From: Alcaligenaceae bacterium
GTDB taxonomy: Bacteria; Pseudomonadota; Gammaproteobacteria; Burkholderiales; Burkholderiaceae_B
DNA length: 64,000 nt
Assembly: GCA_947378965.1 (NCBI GenBank)
Contig: CANCMG010000005.1
Span: 34,604-98,603, forward strand
Reading direction: 5' to 3'
Shown: positions 26,060 to 34,026 of the stretch, piece by piece
How positions within the stretch are numbered: position 1 is the stretch's first letter
Layout of the letters: each line of letters opens with the position of its first letter
Notes under the pieces: generated by a model
The model's input: the letters and a program-made list of their open reading frames with translations, nothing else
Told to the model about the DNA's origin: nothing
Database searches by the model: none
Program-made: the position numbers and the translations under genes

Positions 26060-27034
26060 ATGAAAAAAACGATTGCTCTTTCCATGTTTGCTATGGCTGC
26101 ACTCCTCGCCGTCTCATCGCCGAGTGCACAAGAATTCAAAGCACCTATCAAGTTTGTTGTTCCGTTTGCGCCGGGTGGCGCCACTGATGTTTTAGCTCGA
26201 ATGCTTGCGCCTAAAATGAGTGCTGAACTCGGACAATCTATCATCATCGAAAATCGTGCAGGCGCGAGCGGTCAAATTGGTACACAATTTGTGAAAAATT
26301 CGTCCGCTGATGGAACTGTATTTTTGGTGAATACGGATAGTTCTTTGACCATCCTTCCGTATATTGTTGCTGATGTACCTTATTCGCCTGCTCGTGACTT
26401 TATGATGGTCGGAAAAATTGCAACGCTGCCTTGGGCGTTAAGTGTTCCTGCAGTCAACAATATTAAAAATATCGCGCAGTTTATCGACTACATCAAAAAA
26501 GATCCAAAACAAGCGAACTATGCTGTACCAACAACTGGTGGCGTGCCAGAAATGATTGGCGAGATGATCGGTAAGAAGGCCGGCGTCGAGATGACGATTC
26601 TTCCGTACGCCGGCGGTGCCGCGATTATCACCAGTGTCTTGGGCGCTCAAATTTCTTCAGGTGTGACTGGCACGCCAGAAGCCTTCAACATGGAGAAAAC
26701 TGGCAAGGCGGTCGTGATCGGTGTGTCGGGCACTAAGCGTGCAGCTTATCTGCCTCACGTCCCGACCTTTGAAGAGTCAGGGCTTGCAGGCTTGACAGCT
26801 GATAGTTGGTTTGGGATCTATGCACCCAAGGCTTTGCCTAGGCCGATGGCTGAGCGTTTTAATGTGGCCATGAATAACGCCATCAAAGACCCCGAGACAC
26901 AGAAAAAAATTGCAGACATGGCCATCGAAGTCACGACAACAAACTTCGTTGAGGCTGAAAAATTTTACGCCGAGGCCATTACCTTTTGGGCTAGTGTCTA
27001 CAAAGATAAGCCTAAGCCATCGGCTTCAAAATAG
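26060..27034 (+). CDS. Bug/TctC-family periplasmic solute receptor
   Basis: 324 residues, ATG preceded by TAGGGGT. Signal peptide MKKTIALSMFAMAALLAVSS, cleavage near SAQ-EFKAP. IKFVVPFAPGGATDVLAR and ENRAGASGQIGTQFVKNSSADG are family loops, but the VPYKG motif is replaced by ILPYAGGAAIITSVLGAQ, marking a divergent subgroup. The C-terminus ends KPKPSASK. By eye it uses more A/T-ending codons than its neighbours. A strong bidirectional terminator follows 16 bp after the stop codon. Confidence 0.92.
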   Translation: MKKTIALSMFAMAALLAVSSPSAQEFKAPIKFVVPFAPGGATDVLARMLAPKMSAELGQSIIIENRAGASGQIGTQFVKNSSADGTVFLVNTDSSLTILPYIVADVPYSPARDFMMVGKIATLPWALSVPAVNNIKNIAQFIDYIKKDPKQANYAVPTTGGVPEMIGEMIGKKAGVEMTILPYAGGAAIITSVLGAQISSGVTGTPEAFNMEKTGKAVVIGVSGTKRAAYLPHVPTFEESGLAGLTADSWFGIYAPKALPRPMAERFNVAMNNAIKDPETQKKIADMAIEVTTTNFVEAEKFYAEAITFWASVYKDKPKPSASK

Positions 27035-27050
27035 TAACTAATCACACGAA

Positions 27051-27082
27051 AAAGCCACCACTCCGAAAGCAGTGGTGGCTTT
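27051..27082. terminator. Bidirectional intrinsic terminator
   Basis: AAAGCCACCACT (27051-27062) and AGTGGTGGCTTT (27071-27082) pair perfectly over 12 bp around the 8-base loop CCGAAAGC. It provides A-rich and T-rich flanks on both strands and lies between the convergent Bug genes ending at 27034 (plus) and 27134 (minus). Confidence 0.9.
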
Positions 27083-27133
27083 GAAAAGTGATGAGTTTTA
27101 GAAAACTGAGATTGTTTTTATTTCTCTGTTAGC

Positions 27134-28123
27134 TTAATCGTCGACTTTCGGGATGGCAGCTAAGGTGGCCGCCCGCTGAATAATCGCAATCGAGTCCTCT
27201 ACAAATTTTTTAAATTCTGCAGGCCTACTCGGTGCGGGAGTCATTCCTTGTTTCTCAATTAAAGCCACGATGTCAGGTGCTTTAAGAGCCTCGACAATCG
27301 CCGCGTTGAGCTCTGTCACGATTAACGGTGGGATTCCTTTTGGCCCCACCATCCCAAACCAAGTCGGCATCTCAAGCTCAACGATGCCAGACTCGCGACT
27401 CGTCGGTACGTTAGGCAATTCGTTAGACCGAGTCGCCGTTGTCACGAGTAGCGGGCGTAACTTTCCGGATCGAATTTGCTGTAAGGGTGAGGTGATCATG
27501 TCGAACATTAAGGGCGAGTCACCGTTTAACTGAGCGACAGTTGCTTCACCTGTACCTTTGTAGGGCACGTGTGTTGCGCGGATTCCAGTTTGTTGAGACA
27601 GTATCTCAAAAAATATATGGCCTGCTGAACCCACGCCAAACGAGGCATAGTTCAGTTTTTCGGGATTCGCCTTTGCATATACAACGAGTTCTGCAATCGA
27701 ATTGATCGGTAAGGCGGCATTGACGGTCAGTACAAAAGGCGCCTCAAGTACTTTTGAAATAAACGTAAAGTCGGCGACCGAGTCGTATGGTAATTTGGCC
27801 CTGACCGCGGGCTGCACAATATGCGAAATTGAATTCATTCCGATCGTGTAACCATCGGGGGCCGCCGTGGCTGTTGCGTTCAGACCGATTGTCGTTCCTG
27901 CTCCGGGGCGATTGACAACTATCACCGCTTGCTTCCAGCGTGCTGAAAGCTTTTGGGCTAACGAGCGACTCATCGCATCCGCTGAGCCACCAGCCGGGAA
28001 CGGGACGATCAGGGTTACGGCTTTGTTAGGAAACGTCTCTGACTGAGCATGCAAGGTTGGCGCACAGAACCCAAGGCTACAGAATAAAAAAAGCCTCAGT
28101 GCTGAGTTAGAAAAAATGTTCAT
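27134..28123 (-). CDS. Bug/TctC-family periplasmic solute receptor
   Basis: 329 residues from the ATG at 28121-28123, which has CGGAG eight bases upstream. Longer in-frame starts would run into the dioxygenase gene and lack a signal peptide; MNIFSNSALRLFLFCSLGF is a good one. Loops AVTLIVPFPAGGSADAMSR, VNRPGAGTTIG and HVPYKGTGEATVAQLNGD follow the family. It lies 22 bp after the stop of a TfdA-like dioxygenase gene on the same strand, making a dioxygenase-receptor operon. Confidence 0.92.
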   Translation of the reverse strand: MNIFSNSALRLFLFCSLGFCAPTLHAQSETFPNKAVTLIVPFPAGGSADAMSRSLAQKLSARWKQAVIVVNRPGAGTTIGLNATATAAPDGYTIGMNSISHIVQPAVRAKLPYDSVADFTFISKVLEAPFVLTVNAALPINSIAELVVYAKANPEKLNYASFGVGSAGHIFFEILSQQTGIRATHVPYKGTGEATVAQLNGDSPLMFDMITSPLQQIRSGKLRPLLVTTATRSNELPNVPTSRESGIVELEMPTWFGMVGPKGIPPLIVTELNAAIVEALKAPDIVALIEKQGMTPAPSRPAEFKKFVEDSIAIIQRAATLAAIPKVDD

Positions 28124-28145
28124 TCGTGATGACTCCGCATTCGTT

Positions 28146-29030
28146 TTAGTTGATTGTTGGTGCGCTGAGTGTGGTGCGATGCATGTGCCGTCGTTGAGGT
28201 AGTTTGAAATCACCGGTCGCGCGATGAAGGGCAGAATAGTTGTCCCATAGAACGATATCGCCAACACGCCAAACATGACGATATACAACTTCAGGCCGAA
28301 TGACGTGATTGACGAGGGTTTCGATTAGTGCTTCTGAGTCTTGTGCCGATAAACCGAGCACTTGACTAATAACACCTTGAACGACATGTAAGCTTTTTTT
28401 ACCAGTGATGGGATGCGTTCTGACCAAAGGGTGCGTAATCTCGTTATTCTTAATTTTTTCACGTGCGGCAACCACCTCTTTGAGGTAGATGTTATCTTTT
28501 GCTTTTTCGGGTGTGTGCCCAACATACTCGCCATATTTTTTTGAGCTAAAGACTGCGCTGAGTTGATTGACTTGCTCTTTTAACGGCTCGGATAAGGTTT
28601 CGTACGCATAGCGTGTACTCGCAAAGTACGTGTCTCCCAGTGGGCGCGTGCCATCGTGCGGGACTTCGACCGCATACAAGAATGAACCACGTGGCGGCGT
28701 CGCGACGTACCACATGTCGCTATGCCAATAGCGACCCGCATCCTCCATACCCACGGGTTTCCCTTCGTCGAGTAGGTTCGACACAATGAAAATCTCTGGA
28801 TTTTCTTTCATGTTGAAACGATCAAAGACGAATCGATCTAAAGATCCAAAGCGACGGCTGAAATCGAGTTGCTGGTCTGGTGTCAGTTTTTGGTCACGAA
28901 TCACCACAACGCCATACGTTTTGTAGGCCTCGTCGATGGCATTAAATGTTTGTTCGTCGAGGTTGTTTAAATCGACACCGCGAATCTCGTGTCCGAGGGG
29001 TGTGCCATTAAAATGTATATCTAGGGTCAT
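28146..29030 (-). CDS. TauD/TfdA-family Fe(II)/2-oxoglutarate dioxygenase
   Basis: 294 residues from ATG 29028-29030 with CGGAGAC upstream (an upstream in-frame start lacks this). H103-x-D105 in RYWHSDMWY and the distal histidine in NYSALHRATGDF form the iron site; RRHMHRTTL near the C-terminus holds the 2-oxoglutarate-binding arginine. It differs from the dioxygenase at 18792 by a longer segment between the motifs (KKYGEYVGHTPEKAKDNIYL). The gene is followed by a Bug receptor in the same operon. Substrate unknown; carboxylated or sulfonated acids are typical. Confidence 0.92.
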   Translation of the reverse strand: MTLDIHFNGTPLGHEIRGVDLNNLDEQTFNAIDEAYKTYGVVVIRDQKLTPDQQLDFSRRFGSLDRFVFDRFNMKENPEIFIVSNLLDEGKPVGMEDAGRYWHSDMWYVATPPRGSFLYAVEVPHDGTRPLGDTYFASTRYAYETLSEPLKEQVNQLSAVFSSKKYGEYVGHTPEKAKDNIYLKEVVAAREKIKNNEITHPLVRTHPITGKKSLHVVQGVISQVLGLSAQDSEALIETLVNHVIRPEVVYRHVWRVGDIVLWDNYSALHRATGDFKLPQRRHMHRTTLSAPTIN

Positions 29031-29137
29031 CTTTGTCTCCGAACTTGTATTTTTACGGCTACCCAATTTAGAGCAGTGTTGAATTTTTTTTACGATTGTC
29101 TTTGATCGTTGGATTGTCCGTCAAATTGTAGTCATGA

Positions 29138-30118
29138 TTATTCGAGCTTGACGCCAGCTTTTTCAATCACGGCACCCCACTTTGCGTATTCGGTTTTTAT
29201 GAAGAGTGCGAATTCTTGAGGGGTTCCGCCAAGGGTTAGCATGCCGGTTGAGTCTAATTTGGTGCGAATCGCCGGATCGGCAATCGATTGTATGAGCGCC
29301 TTGGATAGCACCTCGACGCGAGTGGGGTCCATTCCTGCGGGCCCGACGATTCCCATCCAGCCAACCGCCTCAAAGCCTTCAAAACCCTGCGAGGCAATCG
29401 AGGGCACACTGGGTAGCGTGTCGATCGGCTTGGCAGTGCTCACGGCCAAGGCGCGCAATTCTCCTCGGTTGATGAAAGGTATGACTAACGGTGCGGCTTC
29501 AAAGAGCACCTCGATCTGACCACCCAACAAGTCGGTCACCGCTGCAGGGCCACCCTTGTAGGGTACGTGTTGCATCTTGATGCCGGCCAATTGCTTGAAC
29601 ATCTCTTGCGTGAGGTGGCTGGTTGAGCCGTTGCCTGGCGAGCCAAAATTCAAACTGTTGGGCTTAGCCGTGGCAGCAGCAATCAAGTCGGCAACAGATT
29701 TGATATTTGATTTTGAAGATACAACCAGCGTTTGCGCGACTGCTGCGACAAGCATGATAGGCGTGAAGTCAGTTCGTGGATCGTAATTGGCTTCTTTAAA
29801 GAGGTGGGGCGCTATCCCCAGCGGACCACTGGCATTCATACTGAGTGTGTAGCCATCGGCAGGCATCCGAATCAGATATTTACTGCCGATTGTGCCGCCC
29901 GCACCAGCTTTGTTATCAATAATGACGGGCTGCCCCAAGTACTTCGTCAGGCCTTCTCCCATCATGCGCGCTAATGAGTCAACGGCTTGCCCGGCAGGGT
30001 AGGGGACAACCATCGTAATAGGCTTATCGGGAAACCCATCTTTAGGTTGGGCCGCAGCACTGAGGCTAGATGCCGTGAACACCAGCGCCGTGAGTCGTTT
30101 TAGAGTAAGCAGGTACAT
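29138..30118 (-). CDS. Bug/TctC-family periplasmic solute receptor
   Basis: 326 residues from ATG 30116-30118. The frame stays open another 400 bp upstream, but that part is opposite the MmgE/PrpD-family gene and has no signal sequence, while MYLLTLKRLTALVFTASSLSAAAQ is a proper signal peptide. PITMVVPYPAGQAVDSLAR, DNKAGAGGTIGSKYLIRMPADGY and HVPYKGGPAAVTDLLGGQ are the family loops. It is divergent from the MmgE/PrpD gene across 148 bp. The Shine-Dalgarno sequence is weak. Confidence 0.9.
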   Translation of the reverse strand: MYLLTLKRLTALVFTASSLSAAAQPKDGFPDKPITMVVPYPAGQAVDSLARMMGEGLTKYLGQPVIIDNKAGAGGTIGSKYLIRMPADGYTLSMNASGPLGIAPHLFKEANYDPRTDFTPIMLVAAVAQTLVVSSKSNIKSVADLIAAATAKPNSLNFGSPGNGSTSHLTQEMFKQLAGIKMQHVPYKGGPAAVTDLLGGQIEVLFEAAPLVIPFINRGELRALAVSTAKPIDTLPSVPSIASQGFEGFEAVGWMGIVGPAGMDPTRVEVLSKALIQSIADPAIRTKLDSTGMLTLGGTPQEFALFIKTEYAKWGAVIEKAGVKLE

Positions 30119-30266
30119 GATTGTTTTTCGAGTTCGTCTAATGAGTAAACTAGTATAGGACGAGTCTTGCGCGCAGCTACAATCTAGGGCTTGAAAAGCA
30201 CAACATACAAAAATAACGCATTGAGGTGTTGACCGCCCTGAGCGGAAAATTCTCAAGGAGACACAG

Positions 30267-31628
30267 TTGAAAAAAGCAGAATCATCCGTCAGCCGTGAGT
30301 TGGCGCAGTGGGTCAGTACGCTACAGTACTCAGACTTGAATGCCGAAATCATCCGCGATGCCAAACGGTACTTATTGGACGCCTTGGCTGTCGCCTGGGC
30401 CGGCTCAAGAGCCATGGGAACAGAAGCGGTACACGCCTGGGTGAGCGCGCAAGGCGGTAAGGCCGAGAGCCGAGTCTGGCTAACTAACGAGTATCTGCCG
30501 GCGACTTCTGCGGCGTTTATCAACGGCATTTATGCGGCGGCGCTTGATTTTGATAGCGTCCATGATCAGGCAACGTCGCATCCGGATATCGTCATCATCC
30601 CGGCGCTTCTGGCGCTTGCCGATCGGCAACCTATGCATGGTAAAGATTTTTTAACTGCGTATATCGCAGGCGCAGAAATGCACGTACGTCTCTGTATGGG
30701 GATTACTCATAATCCCGGTTGGTTCATGACTTCAACGCTTGGGGTATTTGCCTCTGCCGCCATCTCGGCGCGCGTGCTTGGTCTGGACGTCAATGGCATT
30801 CATACGGCGATGGGAATTGCACTGAGCCGCGCTGCTGGTACGCAGCAATCTTTGGTCGAGGGTGCGTTAGTCAAGCGACTGCAGTCTGCCTTTGCGGCGC
30901 GCGATGGGGTTGAGGCCGCCTTTTTAGCGCAGTGTGGAATCACGGCGCCTAAGCAAATGTTTGAAGGTGAAAGAGGCTTTGATAATTTGTACGAGCCCCT
31001 TGATCGCGCCCGAACCTTGGGCGGCTTAGGTCAGTCATATCTGCTGCAAACCTTAACCTTAAAAAACTATCCAAGTTGTTTCTGTAACCACGCGGCGATT
31101 GTGGCGACAGAGCGGCTTGTTGCGCAGCACCATTTGACGATTGATCAAGTGGCAAACTGTACGGTAAAGATCACGCCCTACATGAATCGCTTGGTTGGGG
31201 CGCAGTTTTCGTATGGCGATAGTCCTCAAGTTGCTGCGCAATTTAGTGTGCAGTATTCGCTTGCAAGCATCCTGCTGCGAGGCTCTTTTAGGTTGCAGGA
31301 TATCGATACCGACGCAGTGCTCGACCCAGCGGTCATGCAATGCATTCAGAAAATCAATATTGAAATCGATCAAACAGAATCAGGAAAATTTACCCCAGCG
31401 ACCGTGATCATCAAAACAAAGACTGGCCAGGTGCTGAGCTGCACAGTGACTGAAATCCCCGGTACGCCTGCGCACCCTCTTGACGATGCGCAGGTTAGGG
31501 CAAAAGCCATGACTTGCTTGACAAGCGGGCCCTATGCAATGGCCGAGGCGCAGGCCCGTAAGCTGATTGCTCGAATCGACGCCATCGATCAGGTTGAAAA
31601 TATGCAAGAATTTTGGAATTTATCTTGA
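30267..31628 (+). CDS. MmgE/PrpD-family protein
   Basis: 453 residues starting at TTG with AAGGAGAC upstream. The MmgE/PrpD (2-methylcitrate dehydratase) fold is recognisable from RDAKRYLLDALAVAWAG, AAFINGIYAAALDFDSVHDQATSHPDIVIIPALLALA and LKNYPSCFCNHAAIVATERL, where H and C residues line the active site. Besides 2-methylcitrate dehydratase, the family includes cis-aconitate decarboxylase and iminodisuccinate epimerase; no prpB or prpC gene is near, so classical propionate metabolism is not indicated. It may belong with the Liv transporter genes that follow. Confidence 0.88.
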   Translation: MKKAESSVSRELAQWVSTLQYSDLNAEIIRDAKRYLLDALAVAWAGSRAMGTEAVHAWVSAQGGKAESRVWLTNEYLPATSAAFINGIYAAALDFDSVHDQATSHPDIVIIPALLALADRQPMHGKDFLTAYIAGAEMHVRLCMGITHNPGWFMTSTLGVFASAAISARVLGLDVNGIHTAMGIALSRAAGTQQSLVEGALVKRLQSAFAARDGVEAAFLAQCGITAPKQMFEGERGFDNLYEPLDRARTLGGLGQSYLLQTLTLKNYPSCFCNHAAIVATERLVAQHHLTIDQVANCTVKITPYMNRLVGAQFSYGDSPQVAAQFSVQYSLASILLRGSFRLQDIDTDAVLDPAVMQCIQKINIEIDQTESGKFTPATVIIKTKTGQVLSCTVTEIPGTPAHPLDDAQVRAKAMTCLTSGPYAMAEAQARKLIARIDAIDQVENMQEFWNLS

Positions 31629-31796
31629 AAAGAGTTGGCTCATAGGGTAAGTGCTATGTCGGTAGCATTGACGAACGCCTGCTTGGCTCCTATAGTCAAC
31701 TAGTCGTAGCATGTGCATTTGAGTCAGCACTTAAAGCCGCGCTACGCTCTCAACGTGCGGTCCTTCAGGATCCCGACAATAAACCGAGGAGCAGCA

Positions 31797-33044
31797 ATGA
31801 AAGAAACATCAAAATCACGTCGCCAACTATTGCAAGCGGGTTCAGCCGCGGGTGCAATGGCGCTATTGGGCTTGCCTGCGATTGTTAAAGCGCAGTCCGA
31901 CAAAATTCGTATTGGTCACCTCACTCCTTTAACTGGTTTTTTGGGGCCTTTGGGCGAGTACGGCACGATGGGGATCAAGCAAGCCGTCGACGAAATTAAC
32001 AAGGCCGGCGGTATTACAGGGCGCCAGGTTGAGCTGCTCACTGAAGACTCGGTAAACCCAGCTACCGCTGCAAGTAAAGCGCAGCGTATGTTTGAGCGCG
32101 ATGGCGTGCTGTGCTTGTTGGGCGAAATCAACTCTGCCTCAGGCTTGGCGATTAGCCAAGTGGCCTTGCGCAACAAAAAGATTTTTATCAATACCGGCGG
32201 CAACTCTGATGAGCTGCGTGGCAAAAGCTGCAATAAGTTCATGTTTCACGTCGAGTGCGCAAACTCAATGTATGTGAACACTCTGGGCCGCGCGTTGTTG
32301 CAACAAGGCATGGTGAAAGGCAAATCGTGGTATTTCTTGACAGCAGACTATGCGTTTGGACACGACCTGACACGCGTCGCCAGCCGCTTTTTGGCAGCCC
32401 AGGGCGGCAAGATCGCCGGCGAAGATAAAGTGCCAACAGACGCCACTGACTACTCGGCTTATATGTTGAAGATTCGTCAAGCTAAACCCGATATCGTGAT
32501 CTCTAACCTAGCGGGTACGCAGATCACCAGTTTCATGAAGCAATATTCTGAGTACGGTCTGCCTTTCCCGATCGCCGGTTTTGGTTTTGATACCGCATTG
32601 GCTTGGGGTGCAGGTGCCGATAACTTCTTGGGAACCTGGCCTGTGCCATGGCACCACGATGTTGATTCGCCGACCTCAAAAGCGTTTGTCGCTGAATTTG
32701 TTAAGCGTCATGGCAAACCGCCTGAAAACCAAGCGTGGGGCGATTACACCGTCATGAAAATTATGGCTCAGGCCATGAATGACCTGAAATCGACCGACTC
32801 AATGCAAGTCATTGAGCACTTTGAAAAAGGTGCGCAGTTTGATATTTTGAAGAGCCGTCCAGGTTACTTCCGTGGCTGGGATCATCAGTTGATGCAACAG
32901 ATGTACACGCTGACACCCAAGAAGAAAGGTGCGGCCAAGGACAAGTGGGATTTCTTGCAATTAGGCGCCACGGTGCCTAACGCTGATGAGTCACTTGAAA
33001 TCATTGCACCGACGCGTGAAGAGAATCCTTGCAACCTGTCGTAA
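31797..33044 (+). CDS. livK: Branched-chain-type ABC transporter substrate-binding protein
   Basis: 415 residues from ATG 31797, preceded by GAGGAGCAGCA; upstream in-frame starts lack this. The N-terminus KSRRQLLQAGSAAGAMALLG is a twin-arginine-like signal ending VKA-QSDK. IRIGHLTPLTGFLGPLGEYG and LTEDSVNPATAASKAQRMFERDG are the LivK/Leu-Ile-Val-binding type I receptor landmarks, then GYFRGWDHQLMQQMYTL near the end. It captures an amino acid, amide or aromatic/short organic acid in the periplasm. A hairpin follows the stop codon and probably limits read-through into livH so that the receptor is made in excess. Confidence 0.93.
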   Translation: MKETSKSRRQLLQAGSAAGAMALLGLPAIVKAQSDKIRIGHLTPLTGFLGPLGEYGTMGIKQAVDEINKAGGITGRQVELLTEDSVNPATAASKAQRMFERDGVLCLLGEINSASGLAISQVALRNKKIFINTGGNSDELRGKSCNKFMFHVECANSMYVNTLGRALLQQGMVKGKSWYFLTADYAFGHDLTRVASRFLAAQGGKIAGEDKVPTDATDYSAYMLKIRQAKPDIVISNLAGTQITSFMKQYSEYGLPFPIAGFGFDTALAWGAGADNFLGTWPVPWHHDVDSPTSKAFVAEFVKRHGKPPENQAWGDYTVMKIMAQAMNDLKSTDSMQVIEHFEKGAQFDILKSRPGYFRGWDHQLMQQMYTLTPKKKGAAKDKWDFLQLGATVPNADESLEIIAPTREENPCNLS

Positions 33045-33085
33045 GCAAATTCTAATTTCGCACAAGCCTTTTTTAGGCTGATTCG

Positions 33086-33120
33086 CTCCCGTGATCTGAC
33101 AAGGTTACGGGAGTCGTTTT
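33086..33120 (+). terminator. Hairpin with T tract between livK and livH
   Basis: CTCCCGT (33086-33092) and ACGGGAG (33107-33113) form a perfect GC-rich 7-bp stem with a 14-base loop, followed by TCGTTTTATTTTTATGG. It lies 42 bp after the livK stop and 29 bp before the livH start, the usual place for a partial terminator that sets the receptor-to-permease ratio. Confidence 0.75.
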
Positions 33121-33141
33121 ATTTTTATGGTTTGATAGTCG

Positions 33142-34017
33142 ATGCAACTTATCTTTTTTTTAGAACAAGTGTTGAATGGCCTCATGATTGGCGGCTATTA
33201 CCTGCTGATCGCCCTTGGGTTGTCGCTGATCTTTAGCTTGGGCGGGATTGTCAACTTAGCGCACGGTGCGTTTTACGCCTTGGGTGCCTACGGCGCGGTT
33301 GTGTTGACGCAGTACGTTGGGTTTGGTGGGGCGCTGGTGCTTTCGCCCGTGTTGGTGGGGTTGTTAGGCATCGCGTTCGAGCGTTTTCTGCTGCGCCGCT
33401 TTTATCAAAGCGACCCGATTTTAGGTCTGTTGCTCACCTTTGGCTTGGCGATGATCGCCGAGCAAATCATTCGAATGATTTGGGGTTCGAGCCCGCTGGC
33501 GTACTCGATTCCTTCAGCGCTTAAAGGGCAGGTCGTGTTGGGTGATTTTATTTACTCGCGCTACCGTCTTGTGATGTTGTTGGTGGTGATCGGTGCCATG
33601 ATTGGTCTTTGGTTTTTATTGAATAAGACCGCCTTTGGTCGGGTGGTGCGCGCGGGCACCCAACGCCCTGACATGGTTGCTGTCTTAGGGATTCGTTTAA
33701 ACCACTACATGACAGGCGCCGTAGTGCTGGGCGTTAGCCTAGCTGCGCTGGCCGGCGTGTTACTTGCCCCTTTGGCAGGTGTGCACCCTGCGATGGGTGC
33801 TGAAATCATGACAGCGGCTTTCGTTGTGGTGGTGATTGGCGGCATGGGAAGCTTCTGGGGTGTTGTGCTCGCCGCGGTATTGGTGGGGGTTGTGCGAGGC
33901 ATTACAACCTTCTTTTATCCGCCTGCCTCTGAAGCCTCGATGTATGTGCTGATGATTCTGGTGTTGCTGCTGCGCCCGCGCGGTTTGCTGGGTGAGCGCA
34001 TTGAGCGATTTGAATAA
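33142..34017 (+). CDS. livH: Branched-chain-type ABC transporter permease LivH
   Basis: 291 residues, eight or so transmembrane helices. LNGLMIGGYYLLIALGLSLIF near the start, NLAHGAFYALGAYGA, and AAFVVVVIGGMGSFWGVVLAA near the end are LivH signatures; the GxGSFxG loop contacts the ATPase subunit. No strong Shine-Dalgarno sequence precedes the ATG, consistent with low expression or coupling through the preceding stem. The fused permease/ATPase gene follows after a 9-bp gap. Confidence 0.93.
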   Translation: MQLIFFLEQVLNGLMIGGYYLLIALGLSLIFSLGGIVNLAHGAFYALGAYGAVVLTQYVGFGGALVLSPVLVGLLGIAFERFLLRRFYQSDPILGLLLTFGLAMIAEQIIRMIWGSSPLAYSIPSALKGQVVLGDFIYSRYRLVMLLVVIGAMIGLWFLLNKTAFGRVVRAGTQRPDMVAVLGIRLNHYMTGAVVLGVSLAALAGVLLAPLAGVHPAMGAEIMTAAFVVVVIGGMGSFWGVVLAAVLVGVVRGITTFFYPPASEASMYVLMILVLLLRPRGLLGERIERFE

Positions 34018-34026
34018 GAAGCTGGC

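Noticed and set aside
30119..30529. Upstream extension of the Bug gene that ends at 29138
   Set aside because: It runs antisense to the MmgE/PrpD-family coding region and the signal peptide begins at 30118.
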